Assembly (NCBI RefSeq): GCF_026153455.1
Contig: NZ_CP110629.1
Span: forward strand, 4,030,001-4,094,000
Direction of reading: 5' to 3'
Length of the DNA: 64,000 bases
DNA from: Marinimicrobium sp. C6131
Lineage (GTDB): Bacteria; Pseudomonadota; Gammaproteobacteria; Pseudomonadales; Cellvibrionaceae
Within the stretch, counting starts at the first letter, position 1; each line of letters starts with the position of its first letter. The position numbers and the translations under genes were made by a program. This document shows positions 1 through 10,000 of the stretch, one piece after another. The notes under the pieces were generated by a model that was not told where the DNA came from, made no database searches, and saw nothing but the letters and a program-made list of their open reading frames with translations.

Positions 1-64
1 TACAGCTCGCTGCCTACTAAGCGATTGATGCGACCTGGATATCAATCCATTCGGAGACAAGATC

Positions 65-616
65 ATGTCATTACTACGCGTAGCTGGCTCACTCATGGGC
101 CTGTTTTTTCTGGTATTCCTAACTGGCTGTGACACTTCAGATCCGACGAGTGCGCCTTCCTCCCCAGATAGAGGGGGTCTGGAGATTACCGCCAGCACGG
201 AAACTACATTTCTGACGGTCTATAAAAGCCCAACCTGTGGGTGTTGCAAGGAGTGGATCAGTCACATAGAAAGAGCGGGCTTTACCACTGAAACACGTCA
301 TCCGGCGAATCTTGAACGCTTTAAGGATCAGCACGGCATCGCGACCAATTTGCGTTCCTGCCACACGGCCGTCTCCCCAGGGGGCTACGTGTTTGAAGGC
401 CATATTCCGGCCCGCTACATCCAACAGTTTCTGGATAATCCTCCTGCCGATGCAATTGGCCTGAGCGTGCCCGGCATGCCGGTGGGCAGCCCCGGGATGG
501 AAGTGGGCGATAAGTTCATACCGTATCAGGTGTTGTTATTGAAGCACGATGGCAGCACCGAGGTATTCGCTCGTGTGGAACAGCAGACACACCAATATCA
601 AGAAGGAACACTATGA
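65..616 (+). CDS. DUF411 metal-associated lipoprotein (copy 1)
   Basis: This is a 183-residue DUF411-family protein, a group often linked to metal resistance whose biochemical role is unproven. A lipoprotein signal ends in FLTGC with the lipid-anchored Cys at about residue 22. The DUF411 domain follows: a VYKSPTCGCC motif near residues 53-62, then RSCHT and YVFEGHIPARYIQQF. The CGCC and CH residues are plausible metal ligands. A close paralogue lies at 60558-61100, just upstream of a TolC/CusB pair. The upstream context is cut off by the window edge. The ATG at 65 follows a GGAGACAAG-like ribosome site. The reading frame and family are firm; copper as the ligand is inferred from the neighbourhood. 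Downstream bases 617-806 hold only very short ORFs (about 30-40 codons) that I cannot support as genes. Confidence 0.9.
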   Translation: MSLLRVAGSLMGLFFLVFLTGCDTSDPTSAPSSPDRGGLEITASTETTFLTVYKSPTCGCCKEWISHIERAGFTTETRHPANLERFKDQHGIATNLRSCHTAVSPGGYVFEGHIPARYIQQFLDNPPADAIGLSVPGMPVGSPGMEVGDKFIPYQVLLLKHDGSTEVFARVEQQTHQYQEGTL

Positions 617-806
617 AAGGAGTTAATGCCATTCTCCATCAAGCACGCCGACTGCACGCATCAACATGGCTTAAACATTACAACATCGTCATCTTGGGGT
701 CATGTTTGTGACAGACATAAGCGACTAACCTCGGAGGTACCAAATGGGTAAAACTTTTTAGCCACGCACTTCCCCCTATCAGCGACAACTCAAAAAGGAG
801 TCCGCT

Positions 807-1159
807 ATGAAAATCCGTTTGTACGCGTCCTGGTGCTTGGAACAGCCATCCTGTGGCTTGCAGGCTGCGCCAATAGCCCCTTCTATCACGGCCAAATCAT
901 GAGAGGCCAGGTAGTTCAGTCTACGGCGTCCGATGTGGTAGTATGTGTAGGTAAACGCGACGGTGCCGAACCTGGGCAGCTGTTGAGTGCGTACCGGGTA
1001 GTATTTGCAGAAGGTGTTGTTGAAGAAGGGGCGTCAAACGTTCGCCGAGTGCCGGTAGGCAAGGTGAAAATTGTAAATATCATTGATGATCACTTCGCAA
1101 AAGCGCGTGTTATTGAAGGTGACATTGCAAAAAATGACATCGTAGAGCTTCAAAAATAG
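807..1159 (+). CDS. small lipoprotein, probable 1-base frameshift near its start
   Basis: The open frame (from 833) reads LGTAILWLAGCANSPFYHG and continues to a stop at 1159, giving a small protein of unknown function. It begins in the middle of a lipoprotein signal (LWLAGC) and has no ribosome site at its first GTG. A good start does exist: AAAGGAG at 795-801 and ATG at 807, but in another frame. Adding one A to the A-run right after that ATG would give MKNPFVRVLVLGTAILWLAGC, a complete lipobox signal. I therefore infer a one-base deletion, either real or a sequencing error. The mature part looks like a small beta-rich domain (VVQSTASDVVVCVGKRDGAEPGQLLSAYRV split over two strands). It could be a pseudogene. 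Confidence 0.6.
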
Positions 1160-1463
1160 AGGACGAGATATAAAGCATATCCACCAGTTTTAGTTGATTG
1201 CGAGACTTCTTACGAGGATAACTTATGATCATGGCGGTGACATGGACGGGAAACACTTTATGCTCATTGTTTGGTGACATCCTGAGATGTGTGAGTCCTG
1301 CTTATGCTGTAACTCAGCGCAGCGGCTCGTAAATTAAAACCGCATGCTTCTGGCGAAAGCTTGCTTCAAATCAACTTGGCCTGGGCTCGAATTGATTAAT
1401 CTGCGGCTGGCCATTTACAAGCTGTCAATTACGTTGTTTTAAATAGCAATTTTGGAGACATCA
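1160..1463. other. intergenic stretch, no gene seen
   Basis: I see no convincing coding frame, RNA gene or repeat in these 304 bases. It presumably carries the promoter for the Met-rich gene that starts at 1464, but I cannot name a box with confidence. Confidence 0.5.
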
Positions 1464-1880
1464 ATGAAAAAGATTATCACAGCGTTAGCGTTAACAAGTA
1501 TTTTCGCTATGCCGGCGTTTTCCCAAAGCGGACATACTCAAAGTGACCCGGCTACGCAGGCTGGCGGCATGTCGACACAATCCACTCAAATGCCCGACCT
1601 GCAGTCCCAAATGGAAAAAATGAAAGGGCTGATGGAGCGCATCCGATCAGAACAGAATCCTGAAGTCCGCGAAAAGCTTATGCAGGAGCACATGACAGCC
1701 ATGGAGCACGGCATGCAGATGATAAGTGAGAATATGAAAAATGATTCTCAAAAAGACACAATGAACGCCGAAAAACGCATGGACATGATGAATGATCGCA
1801 TGGACATGATGCATAAAATGATGGAACAAATGATGGGTCAGATGAAAGGTGGTATGGGTATGTCTGGTGGCCATATGTAA
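1464..1880 (+). CDS. Met-rich exported protein
   Basis: This 138-residue protein has a signal peptide (MKKIITALALTSIFAMPAFS, cleavage after AFS). The mature chain is helical and extremely rich in Met and His; the C-terminal third is a run of MDMM, MEQMM and GMGM motifs. Such Met clusters are typical of periplasmic Cu(I)/Ag(I)-binding proteins, but I do not recognise a named family. The start is set by TTTGGAGAC at 1451-1459, five to ten bases before the ATG at 1464; an upstream in-frame TTG at 1452 would overlap that site. It precedes another small exported protein and a redox operon, so a metal-buffering role is inferred. Confidence 0.82.
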   Translation: MKKIITALALTSIFAMPAFSQSGHTQSDPATQAGGMSTQSTQMPDLQSQMEKMKGLMERIRSEQNPEVREKLMQEHMTAMEHGMQMISENMKNDSQKDTMNAEKRMDMMNDRMDMMHKMMEQMMGQMKGGMGMSGGHM

Positions 1881-2027
1881 GCCTCCTTGCTCACTTTTCT
1901 GACATCGCGCGAAGGCGACAAGCGCAAAAGTAAAACAGGTACACAACTGTCATTGCACTCAATAGAAACAGGTTTTTTACATGCCGGGTTATCCGGCGTA
2001 ATTTTTCATCAAAACGGAGATAGACAT

Positions 2028-2402
2028 ATGAAATTTTCTAAATTGTTTTTCAATCTGATTGTGGCAACAGCGCTGGTATTTTCTTTCCAGGCTCAGGCTC
2101 AGGCACAAACCCAACCTGCCGAAGAACCTATCATGGAACTGCTGAACAGCATGGCCGATAAGCCAGAAGATCATAAGGCGATTGCCGACTATTACCGAAA
2201 AAAGGCCGGTGAGGCGCGAGAAGAGGCCAGTCTGCATGAGAAAATGAAAGACAAATATCGCCATAGTCACGCTCAAATGAAGGGTATGGCTGCCGGAAAA
2301 TCCACACAAAAACATTGTGAACGTGTCATCAAGCTTCAGCAATCTGTAGCCGAAGAGTACGATGCCTTGGCTGAGTTGCATGAAAAATCCGCCAAGCAGT
2401 AA
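2028..2402 (+). CDS. small exported helical protein, unknown function
   Basis: This 124-residue protein has a signal peptide ending near AQAQAQ. The mature chain is charged and helical, with His and Met scattered through HEKMKDKYRHSHAQMKGM and a single Cys (KHCERV). No family is recognised. The ATG at 2028 has a CGGAGATAG ribosome site; the open frame extends upstream to 1887, but that part overlaps no start signal. It lies 147 bases after the Met-rich gene and is followed by a hairpin terminator, so the two probably form a short transcription unit. A role in periplasmic metal handling is only an inference from position. Confidence 0.78.
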   Translation: MKFSKLFFNLIVATALVFSFQAQAQAQTQPAEEPIMELLNSMADKPEDHKAIADYYRKKAGEAREEASLHEKMKDKYRHSHAQMKGMAAGKSTQKHCERVIKLQQSVAEEYDALAELHEKSAKQ

Positions 2403-2426
2403 GTAATTGCTTAAGAAAAAATGCTA

Positions 2427-2462
2427 ACTGCCTTTGCCTGCACGCTACCGGAAAGGCAGTTT
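2427..2462 (+). terminator. possible intrinsic terminator
   Basis: Ten-base arms AACTGCCTTT and AAAGGCAGTT are separated by a 16-base loop and followed by a short TTA run. It lies 25 bases after the stop at 2402. The T-tract is weak. Confidence 0.5.
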
Positions 2463-2543
2463 ACATTCCTGACCGAGCTCGCAAACCGACCAGTAATATC
2501 ATCATCGCAATATAACGTTTACTGAAGCCGGAACCCAAACCTC

Positions 2544-4454
2544 ATGGCTCATTGCAAAAAACATACGTCATATTGGGAAGTATCCAGCTCTCTAAAACTG
2601 AATAGGTGGTTACCTTTGGCCGCTTTCCAACGCTTTTCCGAACTATTACAGCGGGCAACGATATACCTGATCGTAGCAACTGTTTTTTTGTCCGGCCCCA
2701 TTCAGGCTCAGGTCTCCCCGGAGGATCATCAAGCTCATCACCCAGACGTAGCGGCCCCACCACCACAATTCACACCAGCTTCTCCGGTTGTCGGAAAAAG
2801 TACCGGCATGATGGAAGGCATGGGAGAGATGATGCGCCAAATGGGTGTACCTCCCCCGAAAGAGATTTACCCATCACTCATGACGTTGTCTGATCTTCCG
2901 CCCGAAAAACGGGCGGAGGTGGAAGCCGCTGCCCATGAACGTATGGCCAGTGGCACGGCACTGATGACCGACGGGCTCACCCGCCTCGCCGATTCTGCAT
3001 CCTCCAATGATTATGAACTGATGCAGCAGGCCGTGAGCCTGCTGCATGAAGGTATGGCACGATTCGAGAGTGGGTTGGCGGCTCATCAGGTGTTGGTCGG
3101 CACCGACGATCCGCAGGCCGTTGCTCTCGACTGGTTCCGACGCGAAATGGAACTGCCTGTGCCAAACCCGCCTGTTGCAAACACGGGGGTCATGGGTATG
3201 ACCTGGTTCCATTTCTGGATCATGCTCAGCTCGGCGGCACTCATCGCCAGTTTCTTTTGGTTGTACATACTCAAGATGCGCCGGGCCTCGCAGCTCCTGA
3301 GCAGTTTAGCGGCGCCAGCGCGGCAGCCTTCACCTCTGCAGGCCCCAATGCCGCCGCCAATCCAATTCCCAGGATCTGCCGAGACTACCGCGTCTGGACG
3401 ACCCTGGTCGGGGCAGCTGCGCATCAGTCGTATTTTCCAGGAGACCGGCGACGTCAAAACGTTCCGGCTCGTGAATCCGGTCGGAGGGATGCTGCCCTTC
3501 GATTACCTGCCCGGGCAATTCATCACAGTCACAGTGCCACACGGTGAAGCAACTGTTCGCCGTGGCTATACGATCGCCTCTTCGCCGACACAACGGGATT
3601 ACATCGAAATCACTGTCAAACATGCGCCTGAGGGTGTGGTGTCCGGTTATCTCCATTCCGAGATCCACGAAGGTAGCTTGCTGGATCTCTCGGGACCGGC
3701 CGGTTCGTTTGTTTTCACAGGCCGGGAATGCAAATGCATTGTTCTGATTGCCGGAGGTGTTGGCATCACGCCACTTATGAGTGTATTGCGCTATCTTCTG
3801 GATCGTAGTTGGGAAGGTGACATTTTCCTGGTTTATGGTTGCCGTGCACCAGAGGACATCATTTTTCGAGAAGAACTGGAGTATTTGAGGCGCCGTCACA
3901 CCAATCTTCAGGTGGTCATTACAGTATCGCAAAGCGGGGCGGAAAAATGGGCTGGCCCTCAGGGGCGCATCACCAAAGAGTTGCTGGCCGAGTCAATCCC
4001 GGATTTGCCGTCACGCTATATCCATATTTGCGGTCCTGTCCCAATGATGGAGGCGACGAAGCAGATTCTCTCAGAACTTGGCATACCTAAAGACCGCATT
4101 AAAACAGAGGCATTCGGTCCAGCTCTTGGCAAACAGGAACGCTTGCCGAGCGCTGATCAGAAGACCGCAGGCCCCAGTTCTCCCAAGCCTGGGCTTCCCA
4201 CGGTTACCTTCACGGATTCGGACAGAGCGGGACCCCTTCCTCCTGATAAAGTTGTGCTCGATGTGGCTGAAGAATTGGGCGTGGACATCGATTACTCCTG
4301 CCGCGCCGGCATATGTGGGGTTTGCCGGGTAGAGCTACTTGCTGGTGAAGTTAGCATGGACGTTGAAGACGGCCTGGAGCCGGGGGATAAGGAAAAAAAC
4401 CTAATATTGGCCTGCCAAGCCAAAGCCAATTGCGACATTTCGGTAAAGGCATGA
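2544..4454 (+). CDS. membrane-anchored NAD(P)H oxidoreductase: Met-rich N-terminus, FAD/NAD and 2Fe-2S domains
   Basis: A 636-residue fusion. A signal-like segment lies near residues 38-55 (ending SGPIQAQ), then a Met/His-rich helical region (GMMEGMGEMMRQMG). A membrane helix follows around 220-240. Next comes a ferredoxin-reductase module with the FAD motif RRGYTIASS, NAD motif AGGVGITPLMS and HICGPVPMM. The C-terminus is a plant-type 2Fe-2S domain (CRAGICGVC, later ACQ). It should pass electrons from NAD(P)H through FAD and 2Fe-2S to a partner, most likely the b-type cytochrome that starts four bases inside its end (ATGA at 4451). The start has a poor ribosome site, so the true start may be internal. 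Topology is odd: a signal sequence on a protein that would need cytosolic NAD(P)H, so the N-terminal half may be outside and the reductase inside. Confidence 0.85.
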   Translation: MAHCKKHTSYWEVSSSLKLNRWLPLAAFQRFSELLQRATIYLIVATVFLSGPIQAQVSPEDHQAHHPDVAAPPPQFTPASPVVGKSTGMMEGMGEMMRQMGVPPPKEIYPSLMTLSDLPPEKRAEVEAAAHERMASGTALMTDGLTRLADSASSNDYELMQQAVSLLHEGMARFESGLAAHQVLVGTDDPQAVALDWFRREMELPVPNPPVANTGVMGMTWFHFWIMLSSAALIASFFWLYILKMRRASQLLSSLAAPARQPSPLQAPMPPPIQFPGSAETTASGRPWSGQLRISRIFQETGDVKTFRLVNPVGGMLPFDYLPGQFITVTVPHGEATVRRGYTIASSPTQRDYIEITVKHAPEGVVSGYLHSEIHEGSLLDLSGPAGSFVFTGRECKCIVLIAGGVGITPLMSVLRYLLDRSWEGDIFLVYGCRAPEDIIFREELEYLRRRHTNLQVVITVSQSGAEKWAGPQGRITKELLAESIPDLPSRYIHICGPVPMMEATKQILSELGIPKDRIKTEAFGPALGKQERLPSADQKTAGPSSPKPGLPTVTFTDSDRAGPLPPDKVVLDVAEELGVDIDYSCRAGICGVCRVELLAGEVSMDVEDGLEPGDKEKNLILACQAKANCDISVKA

Positions 4455-5209
4455 AAGAACGCGAACGGTTTATCGTCACTGCACTTGTCCTGCTGTTGCT
4501 GGCTTTCTGGTTGGGATTCCTTTTCCATCGCTCGCCCCGCTTTCCTGGTAGTGCTATCGGTGGGGTGCTTGGTGTGTCGGGAGCGGTGCTGATGCTGATT
4601 CCGCTGGCCTACCTCATCGTAAAACGCATCAAAATCCTGAACCGGTGGGTTACGAGGTTCGTGTCGATGCGAACATTGTTAACCTGGCATATTTATGCCG
4701 GTGTGCTGGGACCCATTCTCGTCATATTCCATTCCAGCCACAAATTCGATAGTGCATTGGGTATCGCACTCACCGTCATGACCCTGATTGTTGTCCTCAG
4801 CGGGTTTGTTGGTCGCTACCTGTTGACTCGCCTCTCCGACACCATCCGTGAGAAAAAAGAAACCCTTACCCAACTGGAAATCAGTTACCGCCAAGTGGCT
4901 GCGGAATTGGTCGGAGATCCGGGACATGCCGCGATGCTGCGTTCATTTACAGGGCTTTTCACACGCTGGATTGCCAATAAGCTGATTCTGAGAAATCAGC
5001 TGGGACAAGAAAGCCCTCCACCGATGCGGGCGCTTGCACTGGTGGATGCCATGGCAGAGATTGAGTATGCAGTGAAGATGCACCAATGGTTCAAATCCGC
5101 CTTCCAGTGGTGGCTGCGCTTTCACATTACCATTGCTTTTGTTCTGTACCTGCTGCTGGCTCTGCATGTATGGGCAGGTATTTACTTCGGTTTACGGTGG
5201 TTTACATGA
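4451..5209 (+). CDS. membrane b-type cytochrome-like protein
   Basis: This 252-residue integral membrane protein has about four or five helices. Histidines are placed within helices as in haem-b proteins: WHIYAGVLGP followed by FHSSHKF, and near the C-terminus RFHITIAFVLYLLLALHVW. I infer two haems bridging the membrane, but no named family is certain (the ferric-reductase or cytochrome b561 type is closest in look). Start ATG 4451 overlaps the stop of the reductase, and its own stop overlaps the ATG of the next gene (5206), so the three are translationally coupled. A role as electron carrier between the reductase and the multihaem cytochrome is inferred. Confidence 0.8.
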   Translation: MKERERFIVTALVLLLLAFWLGFLFHRSPRFPGSAIGGVLGVSGAVLMLIPLAYLIVKRIKILNRWVTRFVSMRTLLTWHIYAGVLGPILVIFHSSHKFDSALGIALTVMTLIVVLSGFVGRYLLTRLSDTIREKKETLTQLEISYRQVAAELVGDPGHAAMLRSFTGLFTRWIANKLILRNQLGQESPPPMRALALVDAMAEIEYAVKMHQWFKSAFQWWLRFHITIAFVLYLLLALHVWAGIYFGLRWFT

Positions 5210-5970
5210 AGCTTTGGCCACATTTTTTAGTCGCGCTAGTTGTCATGGGTGCCCTGTCAATGTGGGTCTATTACGGTGGTGCGCATCCTGGCGGCAAGGC
5301 CTCGGGCCTACTTGATAAAATAACCTGGCAACGCATGGCAAACCCCGGTCCGCTGACGGGTGGTCATGCTTTCCTCGAGCACGACTGCGCTGCTTGTCAT
5401 ACGTCAGTCAAAGGTGTAGAGGCAAACAATTGTATCGTCTGCCACGCCAACAATAAGGCCTTGCTGGGGACACAGTCCACCGCTTTTCACGCAGATATCG
5501 GTAGTTGTAGCAGTTGCCATGTAGAGCATCTGGGGAATAATCAGCGCCCCATAAATATGGATCATAAGGTGTTGGCCAAAATTGGTCGGCAGCATTTGCC
5601 ACCTAAAGAGCGCGAGTGGATGGAAAATCTGGCAGCACCGCATAAAAGAATATCTGTGCTCGAAACCCCTTTAAACTGCGCTAGCTGTCACAGCAACGAG
5701 GAACCGCATCGCGGCCTCTTTGGCACCGACTGCGTCATTTGCCACTCAACGGTCGCATGGGCCGTACCCGAATTCCAACATCCGGCGGCGACGTCTACAG
5801 AGTGCGCGCAATGTCATCAAGCCCCGCCGAGCCATTACATGGAACATTTCAAGATGGTGTCAATGAAAGTATCGGGCGTGATGCATGCCGAGGTTTCTCA
5901 ATGCTTTCTCTGCCATAAAACCAATAGCTGGAATGACATCAAGAACGTCGGTTGGTACAAACATCACTAA
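5206..5970 (+). CDS. heptahaem c-type cytochrome, N-terminally anchored
   Basis: A 254-residue protein with one N-terminal membrane segment (FLVALVVMGALSMWVYYGG), then seven CxxCH haem sites: CAACH, CIVCH, CSSCH, CASCH, CVICH, CAQCH and CFLCH. Extra histidines are available as distal ligands, as in cytochrome c3/c7-like and doubled-CXXCH proteins. It would sit in the periplasm and take electrons from the upstream cytochrome b. ATG 5206 overlaps the previous stop. The terminal acceptor is unknown; metal ions or a periplasmic partner are possible given the location. The haem count is read directly from the sequence. Confidence 0.9.
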   Translation: MKLWPHFLVALVVMGALSMWVYYGGAHPGGKASGLLDKITWQRMANPGPLTGGHAFLEHDCAACHTSVKGVEANNCIVCHANNKALLGTQSTAFHADIGSCSSCHVEHLGNNQRPINMDHKVLAKIGRQHLPPKEREWMENLAAPHKRISVLETPLNCASCHSNEEPHRGLFGTDCVICHSTVAWAVPEFQHPAATSTECAQCHQAPPSHYMEHFKMVSMKVSGVMHAEVSQCFLCHKTNSWNDIKNVGWYKHH

Positions 5971-5987
5971 AACACCCGGAGGACGGA

Positions 5988-6401
5988 ATGGAAACGCCGC
6001 TACATTTCGCCATGTTGATTCTGGAAGGGATCGGAGGCTTCATTATTGTCGGTGCTGCAGGACTGTCATCATTTGATCTTGTACGTACCTGGTTCACCAA
6101 AGGGCTACGGGTAGATATCGAACCACTCAGACTACAATTCGGTCAGCGTCTGGTCTTGGCGCTGGAATTTCTCATTGCGGCAGACATTCTTGCCACGTTG
6201 CATACCCCTACTCTGGAAGGCATTGCGTTGTTGGGTTCGGTGATTGTTGTGAGAACAGTACTGAGTCTGGGTATCGCGTACGAGCTCCGACATGCATTTT
6301 GCTCAGTCACCGAACACAAAAATTATGAATCACACCCTCCGGGATCGGAACTAGAAGATTCTGTACGCACAACTTCGCCCGCTCGAAAACACTGGCGGTG
6401 A
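5988..6401 (+). CDS. DUF1622 membrane protein
   Basis: A 137-residue protein with three hydrophobic segments. The central part (FGQRLVLALEFLIAADIL, then VVRTVLSLGIAYEL) matches the pattern of DUF1622, a bacterial membrane family of unknown function. GGAGG at 5978-5982 precedes ATG 5988, 17 bases after the cytochrome stop, so it is probably the last gene of the redox operon. Nothing in it suggests haem or metal binding. Confidence 0.8.
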   Translation: METPLHFAMLILEGIGGFIIVGAAGLSSFDLVRTWFTKGLRVDIEPLRLQFGQRLVLALEFLIAADILATLHTPTLEGIALLGSVIVVRTVLSLGIAYELRHAFCSVTEHKNYESHPPGSELEDSVRTTSPARKHWR

Positions 6402-6931
6402 GCCTTGCACTGAACGCAACACCTCATCCTTCCCCATTTGAACTACACGAAAAAAGCTCGCAAATATGATAAGTCTGGCACGACCGCGATTCTTGTCTGC
6501 GATACATCTCCACATGCGGGCAATAGACCATGATGATGGTAATCACAACGGCTAGATGTATAGCCTTCAGAAGGTGGCAATCTCTACATACCTATCGGTG
6601 CATTTCTGACGGCCCGCGTAGACGCGTGCAACATGGGCTTATCAACTTATGGCTCTTTGACCTACCACGAGCACGAAAATACAGCGGGAGGACGCGATAA
6701 ATTTAGTGCTTCCCTGAAATCCATTCAGCCACATCGGGAGTCATGTGGGACGCAAAGCCGATGGCGATCAAAAAACACCCAGCGTTGCTTATTACACGAT
6801 ATAATCTATTATTATCTGGTGTTAGAAATGGCCCTGCGGTAGACCTGGGTAATTCTAAACAAAGCACCCATTCAATCCATAGCAAACGAGAAGCATTCAC
6901 AGGTGTGACCACGCCTGCGGGTCGCGACTTA
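6402..6931. other. 530-base stretch without a supported gene
   Basis: Only short, unconvincing frames occur here. It separates the redox operon from the transposon and may be decayed DNA at the junction. Confidence 0.5.
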
Positions 6932-6969
6932 GGGGTTCTAGGGATTTTCCGTCCAAAAACGACAAAGTG
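6932..6969. repeat. extra copy of the Tn3 terminal repeat, tandem to IRL
   Basis: This 38-bp sequence beginning GGGGTTCTAGGG and ending ACGACAAAGTG is identical to the terminal repeat at 6969-7006, with which it shares one G. It has the same orientation. It is probably a relic of an earlier insertion, deletion or one-ended event next to the element. Confidence 0.85.
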
Positions 6970-7006
6970 GGGTTCTAGGGATTTTCCGTCCAAAAACGAC
7001 AAAGTG
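6969..7006 (+). repeat. Tn3 left terminal inverted repeat
   Basis: A 38-bp terminal repeat beginning GGGGTTCTAGGG, identical in reverse complement to 10167-10204. Confidence 0.92.
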
Positions 7007-7039
7007 CTCTGGAGGCCGCGCCGTCCGTGGCCTCCAGAG
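7007..7039. repeat. left subterminal hairpin of the transposon
   Basis: Eleven-base arms CTCTGGAGGCC and GGCCTCCAGAG flank an 11-base spacer, starting immediately inside IRL. A matching hairpin abuts IRR at 10134-10166. The inner flank (GGGTATTACTTTT) is also shared, so the inverted similarity of the two ends reaches about 85 bp. Confidence 0.85.
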
Positions 7040-7044
7040 GGGTA

Positions 7045-10000
7045 TTACTTTTCGCTGACGGGTAAATATCCCTCGATTGAGCGCATAAGCTCCTCCAGAT
7101 CTGGCAATTTTTCGCTCAATTCGAAGTGGTAAGTCCCCTTGAGGTTAATGTTGTGCCAGGCCACAGGGGATGCCTGTTTGACGATATCTATTCTCTTGGT
7201 ATCTCCTTGGTATTCGAAGCTGGTCAACAGCTGGCTGAGTATCCTGGAGTTGAAGTAAACGATGGCATTGGTGACCAGGCGAGCGCACTCATTCCATAGC
7301 TGGATTTCTTCGTCTGAACTGCCCCGGAACTGATCCCCATTGACGCTGCTCACGGCCCGACGCAGTTGGTGATAGGCCTCTCCCCGGTTCAGCGCGCGCT
7401 GAACATAGTTTCTTAAACTGGCATCATCGATGTAGCACAGTAGATAATTCGCTTTCACCAGGCGATTGTATTCCGTCAGGGCTTCCAGCAGCGGGTGATT
7501 GCGCTTGTACTCCGAGAGCTTTCTCACCAAGGTGGCTTGCGTTGTTTTCCGCTGCTTAAGTGATACTGCAATCCGTTGGATGGTATCCCAGTGCTGCGCA
7601 ATACGATGGGTATTGATTGGCTTTTTTAAGCACAGCTGAATTCGGTGTTCTTTGTCTTCCTTGACATCAAACATGTCATTGATCACTTTGCCAACCTGGG
7701 CATAGCGTGGGGCAAACTGGTATCCGAACAGATCCAGTAACGCGAAGTTCACATGGTTCACCCCATGGGTATCGGTTGAGAGCACATCCGGAATGATGTC
7801 TGACGTATTGCTCATCAACAAATCAAAGATGTAGTGCGATTCATGTTCGTTGGCGCCGATCACTCTGGCGTTGATCGCAGCGTGATTGGCGATCAAGGTC
7901 ATGGCAGAAACACCTTTTTGAGTGCCAAAGTACTTCGACGAATAACGGGTTTTGAAGGTCTCGCGCCGGGCTTCGAACTTTTGACCATCGGCACTGGCGT
8001 GGATCACATCTTCCTGGATGTTGTAGTACCGGAAGATGGGTAGCTTGGCTGTCGCGTTATTGATGTTGTCGTTAGCAGCATTCAATGTTTCCAGGCGAAG
8101 ATAGTTCGCCTGGATAGTGCTGAGCTGATCATAGGTACGATCAGAGATCTGTGCCATGCCGTAAATGCCTTGATTGGTTGCATTGCCGACCAGAATTGCC
8201 AACAGGTCATATTCATGGGAACGGCTTCTGGATTGGGAACCCAGCACATGAGCGAAGCAGTCAATGAAACCGGTGTCACGATCAACCATGCGCAGTACAT
8301 CCGCAACCCCCGTTGTGGGAATTTGCTGGAAGAAGGGATTGTTGACCAGATGATGTTTGCTGGCCGAAGGCAGGCGCCAGAAGCGTTTACCCTGCGGATT
8401 ACGCAAGATGATATTCCGGTTGTCTTCCTGTTCAAGATATTCGCCGACTTCGTACAAACGGGTATCCAATTCCATGGCCATCTGTTTGATCAGCTTTTCA
8501 GGCTCCTCCGCTAATTTTGTAAAATGGCTCTGTTGAAGCAGCGTATATTTGTTTTTTCGCCAATGTTCCCCGTCGATCAGGTCGGCGTCGAGTGCCCGGT
8601 ATTTAGTGATATCAGGCAGCGTCAGCTGGCCATTCAGGCGATCAGGAATCTGTTGATAGAGGAACCACTCATAACGATCGATCAGGATATTCCCTTCACC
8701 ATCCAGCAGGAATTCACGTGATTTTTTGGAAAGGAGTCTGGTGTCGGCAGTTTGCAACTGAGCGTCCTGGCCGTTGAGTTCGTTTTGTGTTTTCGCCAAG
8801 GCGGCCGCTAAGTGCTGGGTGCCGTCGCAGCCTTCGAAGCGCAGACATAGGAACAACTCTCGCAGCAAACCTTTCCGCAGACTTTCTTTCTCGTCGCAGT
8901 ACTGCCACATGGCTTCATCGACCGATCGTCGCTGCTCGTTCAGGAAGAGACATACAGATTCCAGATCCCTTTTGGTCAGCAGGCTCAGTGCTTGCTGTCT
9001 TACTGTTGCAAACGGTAGTTGCAGATCAATGCTGTCATCAATGAACAGGTGCAGTACTTCAGCTGCCTTGCTGACATTTTTAGCTGCTTTTTGCCAATCC
9101 TTAAACACCGCTTCCTGCGCATAATCCTTTGCCTTCTGTTTGGTCTGTCTGACATGATGCACAAAGCCATCGGCAATACGTTCCAGCGCTTGCTGCCATC
9201 GCGTTTGAAGATAGCACAATAAATACAGCCATTGGCTGCCTACGGTTTGACGTTTCAGTTTGGCACCGTAGTAGTCGACTTTCTCTGCCAGGTGTTGCAG
9301 ATTTTTCTGCGACAGTGATAGCGTGCTCAACAGCAGATCCACTTCCGGCATCCAATGCTGGATATGGCGATAGACAATCAGTTCTTTCTCCAACTCGGTT
9401 CCGGTGAAGTTACGAGCCGATTGTCGCAACTGTCGGAACGGCAGTGGACCTGTGCCGTTCACGAGCTCCGCCAGTGCTTGCTTAAGACCGCGTGACATTG
9501 CACGCTCAAGGTGCGCGGCCATGTGTTCCTGTTCGTCTCCCACCACCTGACTGATGATCTTTTGCAGCGTGCTGTAGGCAGGGATTGCGATCTTCTGCCC
9601 CGAACAATATTCAATGGCCGCATCGAAGAGGTGCCTAGGCGCTGTCCAGGCTCTGGCTTGCTGGGATAAGTAATCTCTCAACGCCGCTCCATGGTCTTTG
9701 ACATTCCAGCGCTGGTAGTTGCAGAGCTGGAAAACACGTTGGTAAATCCGTTCGTTCTCTTTTGGCGTGAGATTAAAGGGTCTACAGCCTGGGCCTGGTA
9801 GAACGGTTTGATAAACGTATTTGAGGTCCTGCTTGATCTGATGAAAGCCGGGATTCAGCACCACCGGCTTGGCTTTGAAATAGCCCAGCAGTACCACCAG
9901 CATGTAACGCTGGCCCCGATGACGGAGGCTTTTAGCGATCGCCAGTTCCTTATCGTTCAGCGAGAAAAAGAAGCGTTGGTCGGCGGAGGTGAAAGCGGGG

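Noticed and set aside
676..692. Possible CopR-type box (CATTACA-N4-CGTCAT)
   Set aside because: Only one half-site fits; the second differs at two or more positions, so it is too weak to call.
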